A stretch of 5,049 nt of DNA from contig JANYIK010000092.1 in NCBI GenBank assembly GCA_025362115.1, positions 1 through 5,049 on the forward strand. The letters are read 5' to 3'. The DNA comes from Methylophilaceae bacterium (GTDB lineage Bacteria; Pseudomonadota; Gammaproteobacteria; Burkholderiales; Methylophilaceae). The translations under genes were made by a program, and so were the position numbers. Of this stretch, positions 1 through 5,049 are shown one piece after another. The notes under the pieces were generated by a model. That model searched no databases and was not told where the DNA came from. It worked only from the letters and a program-made list of their open reading frames with translations. Each line of letters begins with the position of its first letter. Within the stretch, counting starts at the first letter, position 1.

Positions 1-149
1 GCACCCAACTTACCGACGGCACTACCGACCCCTTGGATCAAGGCATCTTTCAAGCCACCGCTGGCATCCTGATTGGAAAGATTGCTCAAGTCCAACGCAT
101 GAGATGAGGTCGCAAACAACAAGGAAAAAAAGGCAATATAAAAACGCAT
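1..149 (-). CDS. DUF4197 family secreted protein (partial, N-terminus only)
   Basis: This is an open minus-strand frame from an ATG at 149-147 to the left edge; only the first 49 residues are visible. It begins MRFYIAFFSLLFATSSHA, a typical Sec signal peptide: one basic residue, a hydrophobic core, then an SHA cleavage site before LDL at about residue 18/19. There is no lipobox cysteine, so a soluble periplasmic protein is expected. The mature start, LDLSNLSNQDASGGLKDAL, matches my recall of DUF4197 proteins, which begin with a similar L-x-x-L-(S/T)-x-x-DA-x-x-GLK/REAL stretch. The function of that family is unknown. The start is supported by a strong GAGGAG ribosome binding site (complement of 156-161) five bases upstream of the ATG. 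It is divergent from the DUF2721 gene. The family call rests on a short stretch; the gene itself is more certain than its name. Confidence 0.8.
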   Translation of the reverse strand, partial: MRFYIAFFSLLFATSSHALDLSNLSNQDASGGLKDALIQGVGSAVGKLG

Positions 150-232
150 GGTGAGCTCCTCAACGTGACTATGGGGTGTGATACAAAACCATATTAACGC
201 ATAATAGCGAAAATCTTGAGAAGGAATCTTTC
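150..232. promoter_or_regulatory. Divergent promoter region between DUF4197 and DUF2721 genes
   Basis: This 83-bp AT-rich gap must serve both divergent genes. For the plus strand, a GTGATA -35-like hexamer (178-183, 4 of 6 to consensus) lies 16 bp before CATAAT (200-205, 5 of 6 to the sigma-70 -10 box). That would place transcription start near 212 and leave a leader of about 20 nt. On the minus strand, TATTAT (complement of 201-206, 5 of 6) is a -10 candidate almost on top of the plus-strand one, but I see no good -35 for it. If both are real, the two promoters would exclude each other. These are consensus matches by eye only. Confidence 0.4.
221..225 (+). promoter_or_regulatory. Ribosome binding site fixing a GTG start for the DUF2721 gene
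   Basis: AAGGA lies seven bases before the GTG at 233-235. No ATG in this frame lies between the site and the conserved N-terminus of the protein, so the GTG is the best start. Confidence 0.7.
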
Positions 233-676
233 GTGCAAACCGTCAACAATGTCGTCAGTATCGCCTCAGTCATCCAACAAGCCGTCGCGCCAGTTTTTTT
301 GCTCACTGGCGTAGGTGCAATCTTAAGCGTACTAGCCAGCCGACTGGCGCGTGTCGTGGACCGTTTCAGGATACTCAAGGAGTCTGGCTGTGATTCGCAA
401 CAAAACAAACACTATCCTGAAATGAAGAAATTGCTGCGCCGCGCACGCTGGATACATTGGGCTATTAGCTTGTGCACCATCGCTTTGCTACTGGTGTGTC
501 TGGTGATAGGCACGTTATTTGTTGGCGTTGAAATGGCAATGAACCCGTTCCATTTGGTATCGCTACTATTCATCTCGGCCATGCTTTCGCTAGTTGCAGG
601 CCTGTTGTGTTTTTTGCGTGAAATCTTTTTTGCAACGAGAGTGATCGAGATGCCGGAAAACTTCAAGAACCTATAA
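233..676 (+). CDS. DUF2721 family inner-membrane protein
   Basis: This 147-residue protein starts at GTG (233-235). Its N-terminal segment, with ASVIQQAVAPVFLLTGVGAI (residues 11-30) then RLARVVDRFR (37-46), is the conserved signature of the DUF2721 family as I recall it. Three hydrophobic segments are visible: about residues 18-36, 74-98 and 106-127. A charged loop (about 39-73) lies between the first two, with a KKLLRRAR basic cluster just before the second, which favours that loop being cytoplasmic. The length is usual for the family, whose function is unknown; no catalytic motif is apparent. It is a single-gene unit on the plus strand, divergent from DUF4197. It converges with the glycosyltransferase gene, the two 3' ends overlapping by 14 bp (663-676). 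The family call is firm, but no specific role can be assigned. Confidence 0.88.
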   Translation: MQTVNNVVSIASVIQQAVAPVFLLTGVGAILSVLASRLARVVDRFRILKESGCDSQQNKHYPEMKKLLRRARWIHWAISLCTIALLLVCLVIGTLFVGVEMAMNPFHLVSLLFISAMLSLVAGLLCFLREIFFATRVIEMPENFKNL

Positions 677-2960
677 AAGAATCTCTGTGCTTATTGCTTA
701 ATTCACTAAGCATTTCTTCTAGCGCCTTTATCACGCTTATATCTTGGTACAGTGTATGCACAGAGGCTTGTAATTTTTTACGTGCTTGGTCTGCAAACAC
801 GACATCTGTCACTAATTTAACAGCACACTCCACGTATTCTTGCTTATTAGTCGCAATATAGGCCTGCATACCTAGTTGCTTAAGAATCCCACTCGCCAAT
901 TGTCCACGCATAAATTGCCCCTGATAGGCCACTACGGGCGTGTGACAGACAATCGCTTGCATGGCGGTATTGAAGCCGGAAAAACCAATAGTATCAAGCA
1001 GCACATGTGCATTTTTTATTAAAAAATGAAACTCAGATGGCTTTTGCCAAGAAATGAACCGCACGTGTTTTTCATAGCTCATGCCTGCTTCGGAAAAATA
1101 TGTAGATAAGCGCTGCGCCAGCTTGTGACTTAACTCTGGAATACGATGATAGGTAAAAAACACAAATTGCACATCATCCAACCTACGCGCAATGTCTATC
1201 AACACATGATCGTGCTGTGGCGCGTACTTAAAGGGTGTTCCGGGGCAAATCATCAAGGGCTTTTCGGAGTCAATGCCTAGATTGCTTAATAGATTGCTTA
1301 AATTAACGGGCTGAAACTCAATTTCCTCTGCCGAGTAATAACAGCCAAGATTAGGCAGGCAAATAAGCTGCTCTGAGTAATAACTTTGAGCATCCGCGCT
1401 TTCAAAATTTTCCGCGGATAAATAATAGTCCATGGTCGGCAAGCCGGTGGTTTCAGGATGCCCCCAAGTTGCCATTTGTATGGGGGCTAGACGCATAGAA
1501 GCTAATCTAAAGGTTGTCGGATCCATGCCCACTTCAGGGTAAATCAATGTATCCACATTTTTTGCTAGGATTATTTTTGCCCAGTCTGCTGCGGATTTAA
1601 CTCCGCCCTCAAAACTTGTAGCGTTGGCTTTTGCGATAGTGGTTTCCTGATCTTGTACGGCATCCACATAAAATACGTGTAGCTCAAAGCGCGTCTTATC
1701 TAATTGCTCAAACCAACCTTTCACGATCGCATCCCAAACCGAATGCCGACGAATATGCGCAGATACAATGCCGACACGTATCGGCATTGATGGGCTTGGC
1801 GGCTGCCAATTTAAGATTAATCCTTGCCTGGCTTGCCAACGCCCCATCAACTCGCAACTCAGTTTGCCAAATGTTTCCAGCAAAGCGCGATTATTATCTG
1901 CCTGGTACGCCAAAAAGAACGGCAAAATTTCGCCCACAATGGCAGTTTCATCCTCACAAGCATGGCTGGTAATCGATGCTTGTAAAGATACCAAATCATG
2001 CTCAAATTGCGCCCTAGCGCTAGCCACCTGTTTCGCACTTTGCGCAAATACCGGCACATGCGCCAACAAGCCCTTGAGTTTAAGTGTAAGCGACTGCGGA
2101 TTAAGCTGGAGTGCTGTATTAAAACTCGCCAACGCGGCTTGCTGCTCGCCGATGTCAAGCAACGCCTCGGCACGACTGACATAAGCATCCACAAAGTCTG
2201 GCTTGAGCGCTAAAGCGCCATCATAGCTAGCAAGCCCCTCTGGATAGCGCCGTAAACTCCGCAAAGCATTACCTCGGTTATGCATCGCCACGACATCATG
2301 CGGGTTAAGATTCAAAATACGATTAAAACAAGTGATCGCCAATTCATGTTTTCGAGCCACTTGCAATAAGGCGCCATAGTTATTGAGCGTACTAATGTCG
2401 TCAGGGTTTATTTCAAGCGCTGTTTTATAACTTACAAGCGCTTCATCATGGCGCTGCATAATGCGCAACACATCACCACGGTTTTTATGAAAAAAAGGCT
2501 CTCTAGGTTTGAGCTTGATTCCGCGCTCAAAACTTGCCAACGCGTCTGCATTGCGCCCCAAGGCTAGCTGGCTAATGGCTAAATTATTGATTGCCTGAAA
2601 AAAGTCAGGCCGCAACTTTAGTAAGCGATCATAACTCTTCAAGGCTTCTTCATGATGCTGTATTCTTTGCAACGTATTTGCCAAATTAAATAGCACGTTG
2701 ATATCTTTGCCATTGATATTCAGCGCTCGCTGCATTAAATCGACTGCCAAGGCCAGTCGCCCCGTCTGTGAGGCAAGCAAACCCAGCAAATGCAAAGCAT
2801 CAAAGTTGTTCGGCTGAACTTGCAAGACCTGCGTATAAAGCGCTTCAGCCTCTTGTGATTTACCTTGATTATGCAAAGTCACCGCTTGCTGCAATAGTAC
2901 AAGCACGCTTTGCTGCGACTTGGTATATGATTTTTGAAATGACCGTGGTGGTTTTGCCAA
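663..2960 (-). CDS. TPR-repeat GT41 (SPINDLY/OGT-type) glycosyltransferase
   Basis: This 765-residue protein has no signal peptide and is probably cytoplasmic. Residues about 20-291 are eight back-to-back 34-residue TPRs: the conserved helix-B-end position recurs at exactly 50, 84, 118, 152, 186, 220, 254 and 288, proline in all but repeat 2 (G84). This superhelix probably binds acceptor protein. Residues about 394-750 are the GT41 catalytic region. RVGIVSAHIRRH (395-406) aligns with the human OGT segment containing H498, with H406 matching. GHPETTGLPTMDY (500-512) matches OGT GYPGTSG...MDY. PFKYAP (576-581) places K578 at the OGT K842 position. SGFNTAMQAI (661-670) then TPVV and AS...LG fit the nucleotide-binding C-terminal lobe. 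The expected role is transfer of a sugar from a UDP-sugar to protein Ser/Thr or Asn. Donor and acceptor cannot be read from sequence; bacterial relatives modify adhesins or flagellins, or are uncharacterised. The start is TTG, fixed by its ribosome binding site. The gene lies 110 bp downstream of ovoB on the same strand. Confidence 0.9.
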   Translation of the reverse strand: MAKPPRSFQKSYTKSQQSVLVLLQQAVTLHNQGKSQEAEALYTQVLQVQPNNFDALHLLGLLASQTGRLALAVDLMQRALNINGKDINVLFNLANTLQRIQHHEEALKSYDRLLKLRPDFFQAINNLAISQLALGRNADALASFERGIKLKPREPFFHKNRGDVLRIMQRHDEALVSYKTALEINPDDISTLNNYGALLQVARKHELAITCFNRILNLNPHDVVAMHNRGNALRSLRRYPEGLASYDGALALKPDFVDAYVSRAEALLDIGEQQAALASFNTALQLNPQSLTLKLKGLLAHVPVFAQSAKQVASARAQFEHDLVSLQASITSHACEDETAIVGEILPFFLAYQADNNRALLETFGKLSCELMGRWQARQGLILNWQPPSPSMPIRVGIVSAHIRRHSVWDAIVKGWFEQLDKTRFELHVFYVDAVQDQETTIAKANATSFEGGVKSAADWAKIILAKNVDTLIYPEVGMDPTTFRLASMRLAPIQMATWGHPETTGLPTMDYYLSAENFESADAQSYYSEQLICLPNLGCYYSAEEIEFQPVNLSNLLSNLGIDSEKPLMICPGTPFKYAPQHDHVLIDIARRLDDVQFVFFTYHRIPELSHKLAQRLSTYFSEAGMSYEKHVRFISWQKPSEFHFLIKNAHVLLDTIGFSGFNTAMQAIVCHTPVVAYQGQFMRGQLASGILKQLGMQAYIATNKQEYVECAVKLVTDVVFADQARKKLQASVHTLYQDISVIKALEEMLSELSNKHRDSFIGS
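695..720 (+). terminator. Weak candidate terminator for the DUF2721 transcript
   Basis: TGCTTA (695-700) and TAAGCA (707-712) form a perfect 6-bp stem around the 6-nt loop ATTCAC. TTTCTTCT follows immediately at 713-720. The arrangement suits an intrinsic terminator 18 bp past the DUF2721 stop. However, the stem has only two G-C pairs and the tract is not pure T, so it would be weak. It lies inside the 3' coding end of the opposite-strand gene, so coincidence is possible. Confidence 0.3.
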
Positions 2961-2966
2961 TGGAAA

Positions 2967-2971
2967 CTCCT
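2967..2971 (-). promoter_or_regulatory. Ribosome binding site that fixes a TTG start for the TPR-GT41 gene
   Basis: On the minus strand AGGAG (complement of 2967-2971) stands six bases before the TTG at 2960-2958. An in-frame TAG overlaps this site (complement of 2970-2972), so translation cannot begin further upstream. The next in-frame methionine is residue 76, inside the second TPR. TTG is therefore the only start that keeps the first TPR. Confidence 0.85.
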
Positions 2972-2987
2972 AAAAACTGTTAGCGGA

Positions 2988-3001
2988 ACTTCAATTGAAG
3001 T
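2988..3001. repeat. Perfect 14-bp palindrome ACTTCAATTGAAGT
   Basis: The sequence equals its own reverse complement, with no central spacer. It lies 27 bp upstream of the TTG start of the TPR-GT41 gene, outside the ribosome binding site. This is a position and symmetry typical of a dimeric repressor site, though no known operator consensus was recognised. Confidence 0.45.
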
Positions 3002-3025
3002 GATCGGAGCTTGGGCTGATAAGGA

Positions 3026-3041
3026 TTAGATTAACATCTAA
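3026..3041. repeat. Inverted repeat TTAGAT-TAAC-ATCTAA
   Basis: Perfect 6-bp arms (3026-3031 and 3036-3041) flank a 4-nt centre in the ovoB to TPR-GT41 gap. The arms are AT-rich with one G-C pair each and no T tract follows on either strand, so it is unlikely to be a terminator. It could be a regulator-binding site or chance in AT-rich DNA. Confidence 0.3.
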
Positions 3042-3070
3042 ACTGATTTGCTTGAACCTCTTCAAATTAT

Positions 3071-4234
3071 TCAGTCAAGTGAAAGCGCGATACGCTCCAA
3101 TGCCGCCATGATGTTGTTGCGAGGAGCAGCGATATTCAAGCGCATAAACCCACTCCCAGCTTCGCCAAAAACTGCGCCAGGACTCATGCCGACACCTGCC
3201 TTAAGTACAAAAAAATCCTTAAGCTGCTTGTCGTTCATCCCTAACAGCCTGCAATCCAGCCACAGCAGATAAGTGCCTTCAGGCTCAATCAGCTGAATCT
3301 GTGGAAGTCGCGTTTGCAAAAATTCCCGCACCGCGTCACGCGTCATAGCAAGATATGCCATCAGCGCGTCCAGCCACGCCTCGCCATGATTGTAAGCTGC
3401 ACTAAAGGCAGTAATACTGAATGGATTGGCGGCACTCACGTGCAACAAGCCGAACGCCTTGTTGATGCCCGCGCGGTGCGCCGGATTGGGAATAACCAGG
3501 GCGGATAACCCCAGTCCGGGAATGTTGAAGGTCTTGCTGGGGGCAACCGTAGTGATGACGTGATCTGCTGCGCCTTCAAGCGTTGCGAGTGGCGTATGCG
3601 TCATGCCGGGATACAGCAGATCGGCATGAATCTCGTCCGACAAAACCACCATGTCATAACGCTTGGCTATCGCCAGTACATCCTGCAACTCTTGCCGCTC
3701 CCACACTCGCCCCACTGGATTGTGCGGAGAACACAGCAACAGCAGTCGCGCACCCTGAGCGGCATATTCCTCAAACTGGGTTAAATCAACACGGTAACGC
3801 CCATGTTCCAGTTTAAGAGGGTTGAGCGCCAATTTTCTGCCAGCTTCAGTGACGCAGGACATGAACGGAAAGTAGACCGGCGGCTGCACGATGACGCTCT
3901 CCCCAGCTTGGGAAAACGCTGCTACAGCAGCATACAAGGACGGCACCACCCCGGGTGCCATCACGACCCATTCGCGCTCAACCTGCCAGCCATGTCGCCG
4001 ATGCAGCCATGTAATCAGCGCATCGTACAACTCTTCAGGGAATTGGGTATAACCGTAAACCGGATGCGCCGCGCGTGCTTGCAAGGCTTCTGTCACGGCT
4101 TGTGGCACGGCAAAATCCATATCGGCCACCCATAGAGGCATCACGTCGGCACGGCCAAAATACTCGGCGCAACCGTCCCACTTAACGCTATGCGTGCCTG
4201 CGCGTGATATTTCGCGGTCAAAATCAAAGCTCAT
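3071..4234 (-). CDS. ovoB: PatB/MalY-type PLP-dependent C-S lyase, probable OvoB (5-histidylcysteine sulfoxide lyase)
   Basis: This 387-residue fold-type I PLP enzyme is of normal length for PatB/MalY beta-lyases. Visible family motifs are GTHSVKWD (13-20), PLWVADMDF (33-41), YGYT (60-63), SPHNPVGRVW (169-178, N172), SDEIHADL (199-206, D200 facing the pyridine nitrogen), the Schiff-base lysine K234 in APSKTFN, and R365 in FMRLNIA for the substrate carboxylate. No key residue is missing. The frame is open from an earlier TTG (4249), but ATG at 4234 is preferred. It overlaps the ovoA stop as ATGA, GGGAA lies eight bases upstream, and MSFDFD is the usual family N-terminus. Established pathway: OvoB cleaves the OvoA product sulfoxide to 5-thiohistidine with release of pyruvate and ammonia. 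The C-S lyase family is clear from sequence; the OvoB role is inferred from the overlap with ovoA. Cystathionine beta-lyase activity is the alternative. Confidence 0.88.
   Translation of the reverse strand: MSFDFDREISRAGTHSVKWDGCAEYFGRADVMPLWVADMDFAVPQAVTEALQARAAHPVYGYTQFPEELYDALITWLHRRHGWQVEREWVVMAPGVVPSLYAAVAAFSQAGESVIVQPPVYFPFMSCVTEAGRKLALNPLKLEHGRYRVDLTQFEEYAAQGARLLLLCSPHNPVGRVWERQELQDVLAIAKRYDMVVLSDEIHADLLYPGMTHTPLATLEGAADHVITTVAPSKTFNIPGLGLSALVIPNPAHRAGINKAFGLLHVSAANPFSITAFSAAYNHGEAWLDALMAYLAMTRDAVREFLQTRLPQIQLIEPEGTYLLWLDCRLLGMNDKQLKDFFVLKAGVGMSPGAVFGEAGSGFMRLNIAAPRNNIMAALERIALSLD
4231..4234 (-). other. ATGA stop-start overlap between ovoA and ovoB
   Basis: On the minus strand the ovoB ATG (4234-4232) and the ovoA TGA (4233-4231) share bases as ATGA. 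This is the standard 4-bp overlap of co-translated operon genes. It supports co-transcription, probable termination-reinitiation coupling, and the choice of this ATG over the upstream TTG. Confidence 0.85.
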
Positions 4235-5049
4235 AAGATGCGTTCCCAAATGGAGACTTCGGCCAAAGTATGCTGATATTTACGTTTCGTTTCACGGATG
4301 ACAAAGGGCACTTCGATTGGCTGTTGGGTAAGACGGAAATGCGATGCCAGCAGCAACTTTAACCCATCCAGCGTAGTGAAGTTCTCGCCGTCTTTTTTAT
4401 AGGCGCCTATCCATTCCTCGCGCCGAGTATGCTCTTCTAGCCAAGTATAGGGCGAGGTAATCATAAGCAACCCGCCCAGGTTAAGGCGTTCGTGTATCGC
4501 CGTAAGAAATTTGACAGGGCTGTACAGCCGATCAATGAGATTGGCCGCCAAAATAAAATCGTAGCCCGTTAATTGCGGCTTAAGGTTGCAGGCATCGCCT
4601 TGAGAGAACTCTACCTTGCCCTGCACCGCTACCAAACCTAGCTTGGCCAGACTGCGCTCGTGATAGGATTTCAGCTCGCCTTCATCTGTCAGTGTGTAGC
4701 GCATCACACCTTGTTCTGCCAACTGTGTCCCAAGCCCGATGAAACGTGCCGAGAAATCCACACCCGCCACTTGATCAAAATGTCGCGCCAGTTCAAAAGT
4801 AGCACGTCCAGTGGCACAACCCAGGTCTAGCGCGCGCCGTGCTGGTTTATTACCCATCGCCGCAATCGCTAATTGCGCTAGGGTTTGAGGGAAATTGGCT
4901 ACGCCAAAATAAGTGTCGCCGTAGTGAAACTCTGCATATTCAGCAAGCAATTTGTCTGTTTCGTAGCTTGACGCAACGACAACAGTCGGCGCATCTGCGA
5001 CTACGTATCGAAACCCAGCATGCTGAAAGAAATGGCGGCGAAAAGCATA
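4231..5049 (-). CDS. ovoA: OvoA C-terminal part: end of sulfoxide synthase domain plus 4-mercaptohistidine N-methyltransferase (5' end beyond window)
   Basis: The minus-strand frame is open to the right edge, giving 272 visible residues. I read codons past the first TTG (4950): residues 1-33 begin YAFRRHFFQHAGFRYV, resembling the C-terminal end of the OvoA/EgtB-like FGE-sulfatase domain. A short linker (ADAPTVVVASS) leads to YETDKLLAEYAEFHYGD, the usual entry to the methyltransferase domain. That domain is complete and class I (Rossmann). It has SAM motif I LDLGCATGRA (74-83), GVDFS (96-100), GDA (151-153), ANLIDRL (169-175), SPYTWLEE (199-206) and PFVIRETKRKYQ (248-259), a set I recognise from the putative 4-mercaptohistidine N1-methyltransferase family. 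Known role: the iron domain makes 5-histidylcysteine sulfoxide from His, Cys and O2, and the methyltransferase domain converts 5-thiohistidine to ovothiol A using SAM. The iron-binding histidines lie outside the window. It is the first visible gene of the operon and overlaps ovoB by 4 bp. Confidence 0.9.
   Translation of the reverse strand, partial: YAFRRHFFQHAGFRYVVADAPTVVVASSYETDKLLAEYAEFHYGDTYFGVANFPQTLAQLAIAAMGNKPARRALDLGCATGRATFELARHFDQVAGVDFSARFIGLGTQLAEQGVMRYTLTDEGELKSYHERSLAKLGLVAVQGKVEFSQGDACNLKPQLTGYDFILAANLIDRLYSPVKFLTAIHERLNLGGLLMITSPYTWLEEHTRREEWIGAYKKDGENFTTLDGLKLLLASHFRLTQQPIEVPFVIRETKRKYQHTLAEVSIWERIL

Larger units (their letters stand above)
2961..3070. promoter_or_regulatory. 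ovoB to TPR-GT41 intergenic region with three inverted repeats
   Basis: This 110-bp AT-rich gap separates two same-strand genes. No GC-rich hairpin with a T tract is visible, so read-through from ovoB is possible. No convincing -35/-10 pair was found on the minus strand: the best is TTCAAG, then 17 bp, then TAATCT, which is poor. The gap carries three short inverted repeats, at 2988-3001, 3026-3041 and 3052-3065. Such density suggests an operator or internal promoter for the downstream gene, but this is inference. Confidence 0.35.

Noticed and set aside
169..666. Minus-strand frames of 79 and 84 codons opposite the DUF2721 gene
   Set aside because: The plus-strand DUF2721 protein has clear family motifs and membrane segments; the opposite frames have neither.
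1768..2213. Several plus- and minus-strand frames of 61-138 codons within the GT41 gene
   Set aside because: They are shadow frames of the TPR-GT41 coding sequence; their translations have no family resemblance and cysteine-rich, low-complexity composition.
663..2960. DNA-level tandem repeats from the TPR region
   Set aside because: The 34-residue periodicity is clear in protein, but the eight units have diverged at nucleotide level and no exact 102-bp repeat is evident.
3026..3041. Rho-independent terminator after ovoB
   Set aside because: The stem has only one G-C pair per arm side and is not followed by a T tract on the minus strand.
3314..4135. Plus-strand open frames opposite ovoB (64-110 codons)
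   Set aside because: They are antisense shadows of a well-supported coding gene, with no recognisable protein features or convincing ribosome binding sites.
4235..4249. TTG 4249 as the ovoB start
   Set aside because: It has no ribosome binding site and adds five non-family residues; ATG 4234 forms an ATGA overlap and gives the normal family N-terminus.
4231..4950. A free-standing 239-residue methyltransferase gene starting at TTG 4950
   Set aside because: No Shine-Dalgarno precedes the TTG, the frame stays open to the window edge, and the upstream residues belong to the OvoA fold.

Overview
The window looks like a piece of a moderate-GC proteobacterial chromosome. The gene families (DUF4197, DUF2721, a TPR plus GT41 glycosyltransferase, and OvoA/OvoB) and the strong Shine-Dalgarno sites fit a beta- or gammaproteobacterium. 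I lean towards Betaproteobacteria, but no rRNA or other phylogenetic marker is present, so this is a weak inference. Genes fill almost all of the window. No mobile element, CRISPR array, tRNA or rRNA was recognised.

Layout from left to right. (1) At 1-149 (minus) is the first 49 residues of a secreted DUF4197 protein, cut by the left edge. (2) An 83-bp divergent promoter region follows. (3) At 233-676 (plus) is a small three-helix membrane protein of the DUF2721 family with a GTG start. (4) It converges on, and overlaps by 14 bp, a large minus-strand gene at 663-2960. That gene encodes eight tandem TPR repeats fused to a SPINDLY/O-GlcNAc-transferase-type (GT41) catalytic domain and starts at TTG. 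(5) A 110-bp intergenic stretch (2961-3070) carries three short inverted repeats and no evident terminator. (6) At 3071-4234 (minus) is a PatB/MalY-type PLP-dependent C-S lyase. (7) At 4231-5049 (minus), cut by the right edge, is the C-terminal part of an OvoA-type enzyme: the tail of the sulfoxide synthase domain followed by the complete 4-mercaptohistidine N-methyltransferase domain.

The main result is that the right-hand 2 kb is an ovothiol biosynthesis operon, ovoA-ovoB. The methyltransferase frame stays open to the window edge and runs back into residues typical of the OvoA sulfoxide synthase C-terminus. It is therefore the end of a bifunctional OvoA and not a separate 239-residue protein. 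Its stop codon overlaps the lyase start as ATGA, a junction that suggests translational coupling and identifies the lyase as the probable OvoB. In the known pathway OvoA joins histidine, cysteine and O2 into 5-histidylcysteine sulfoxide, OvoB cleaves this to 5-thiohistidine, and the OvoA methyltransferase domain methylates that to ovothiol A. The TPR-GT41 gene lies downstream on the same strand and may be partly co-transcribed, but nothing in its sequence links it to ovothiol.
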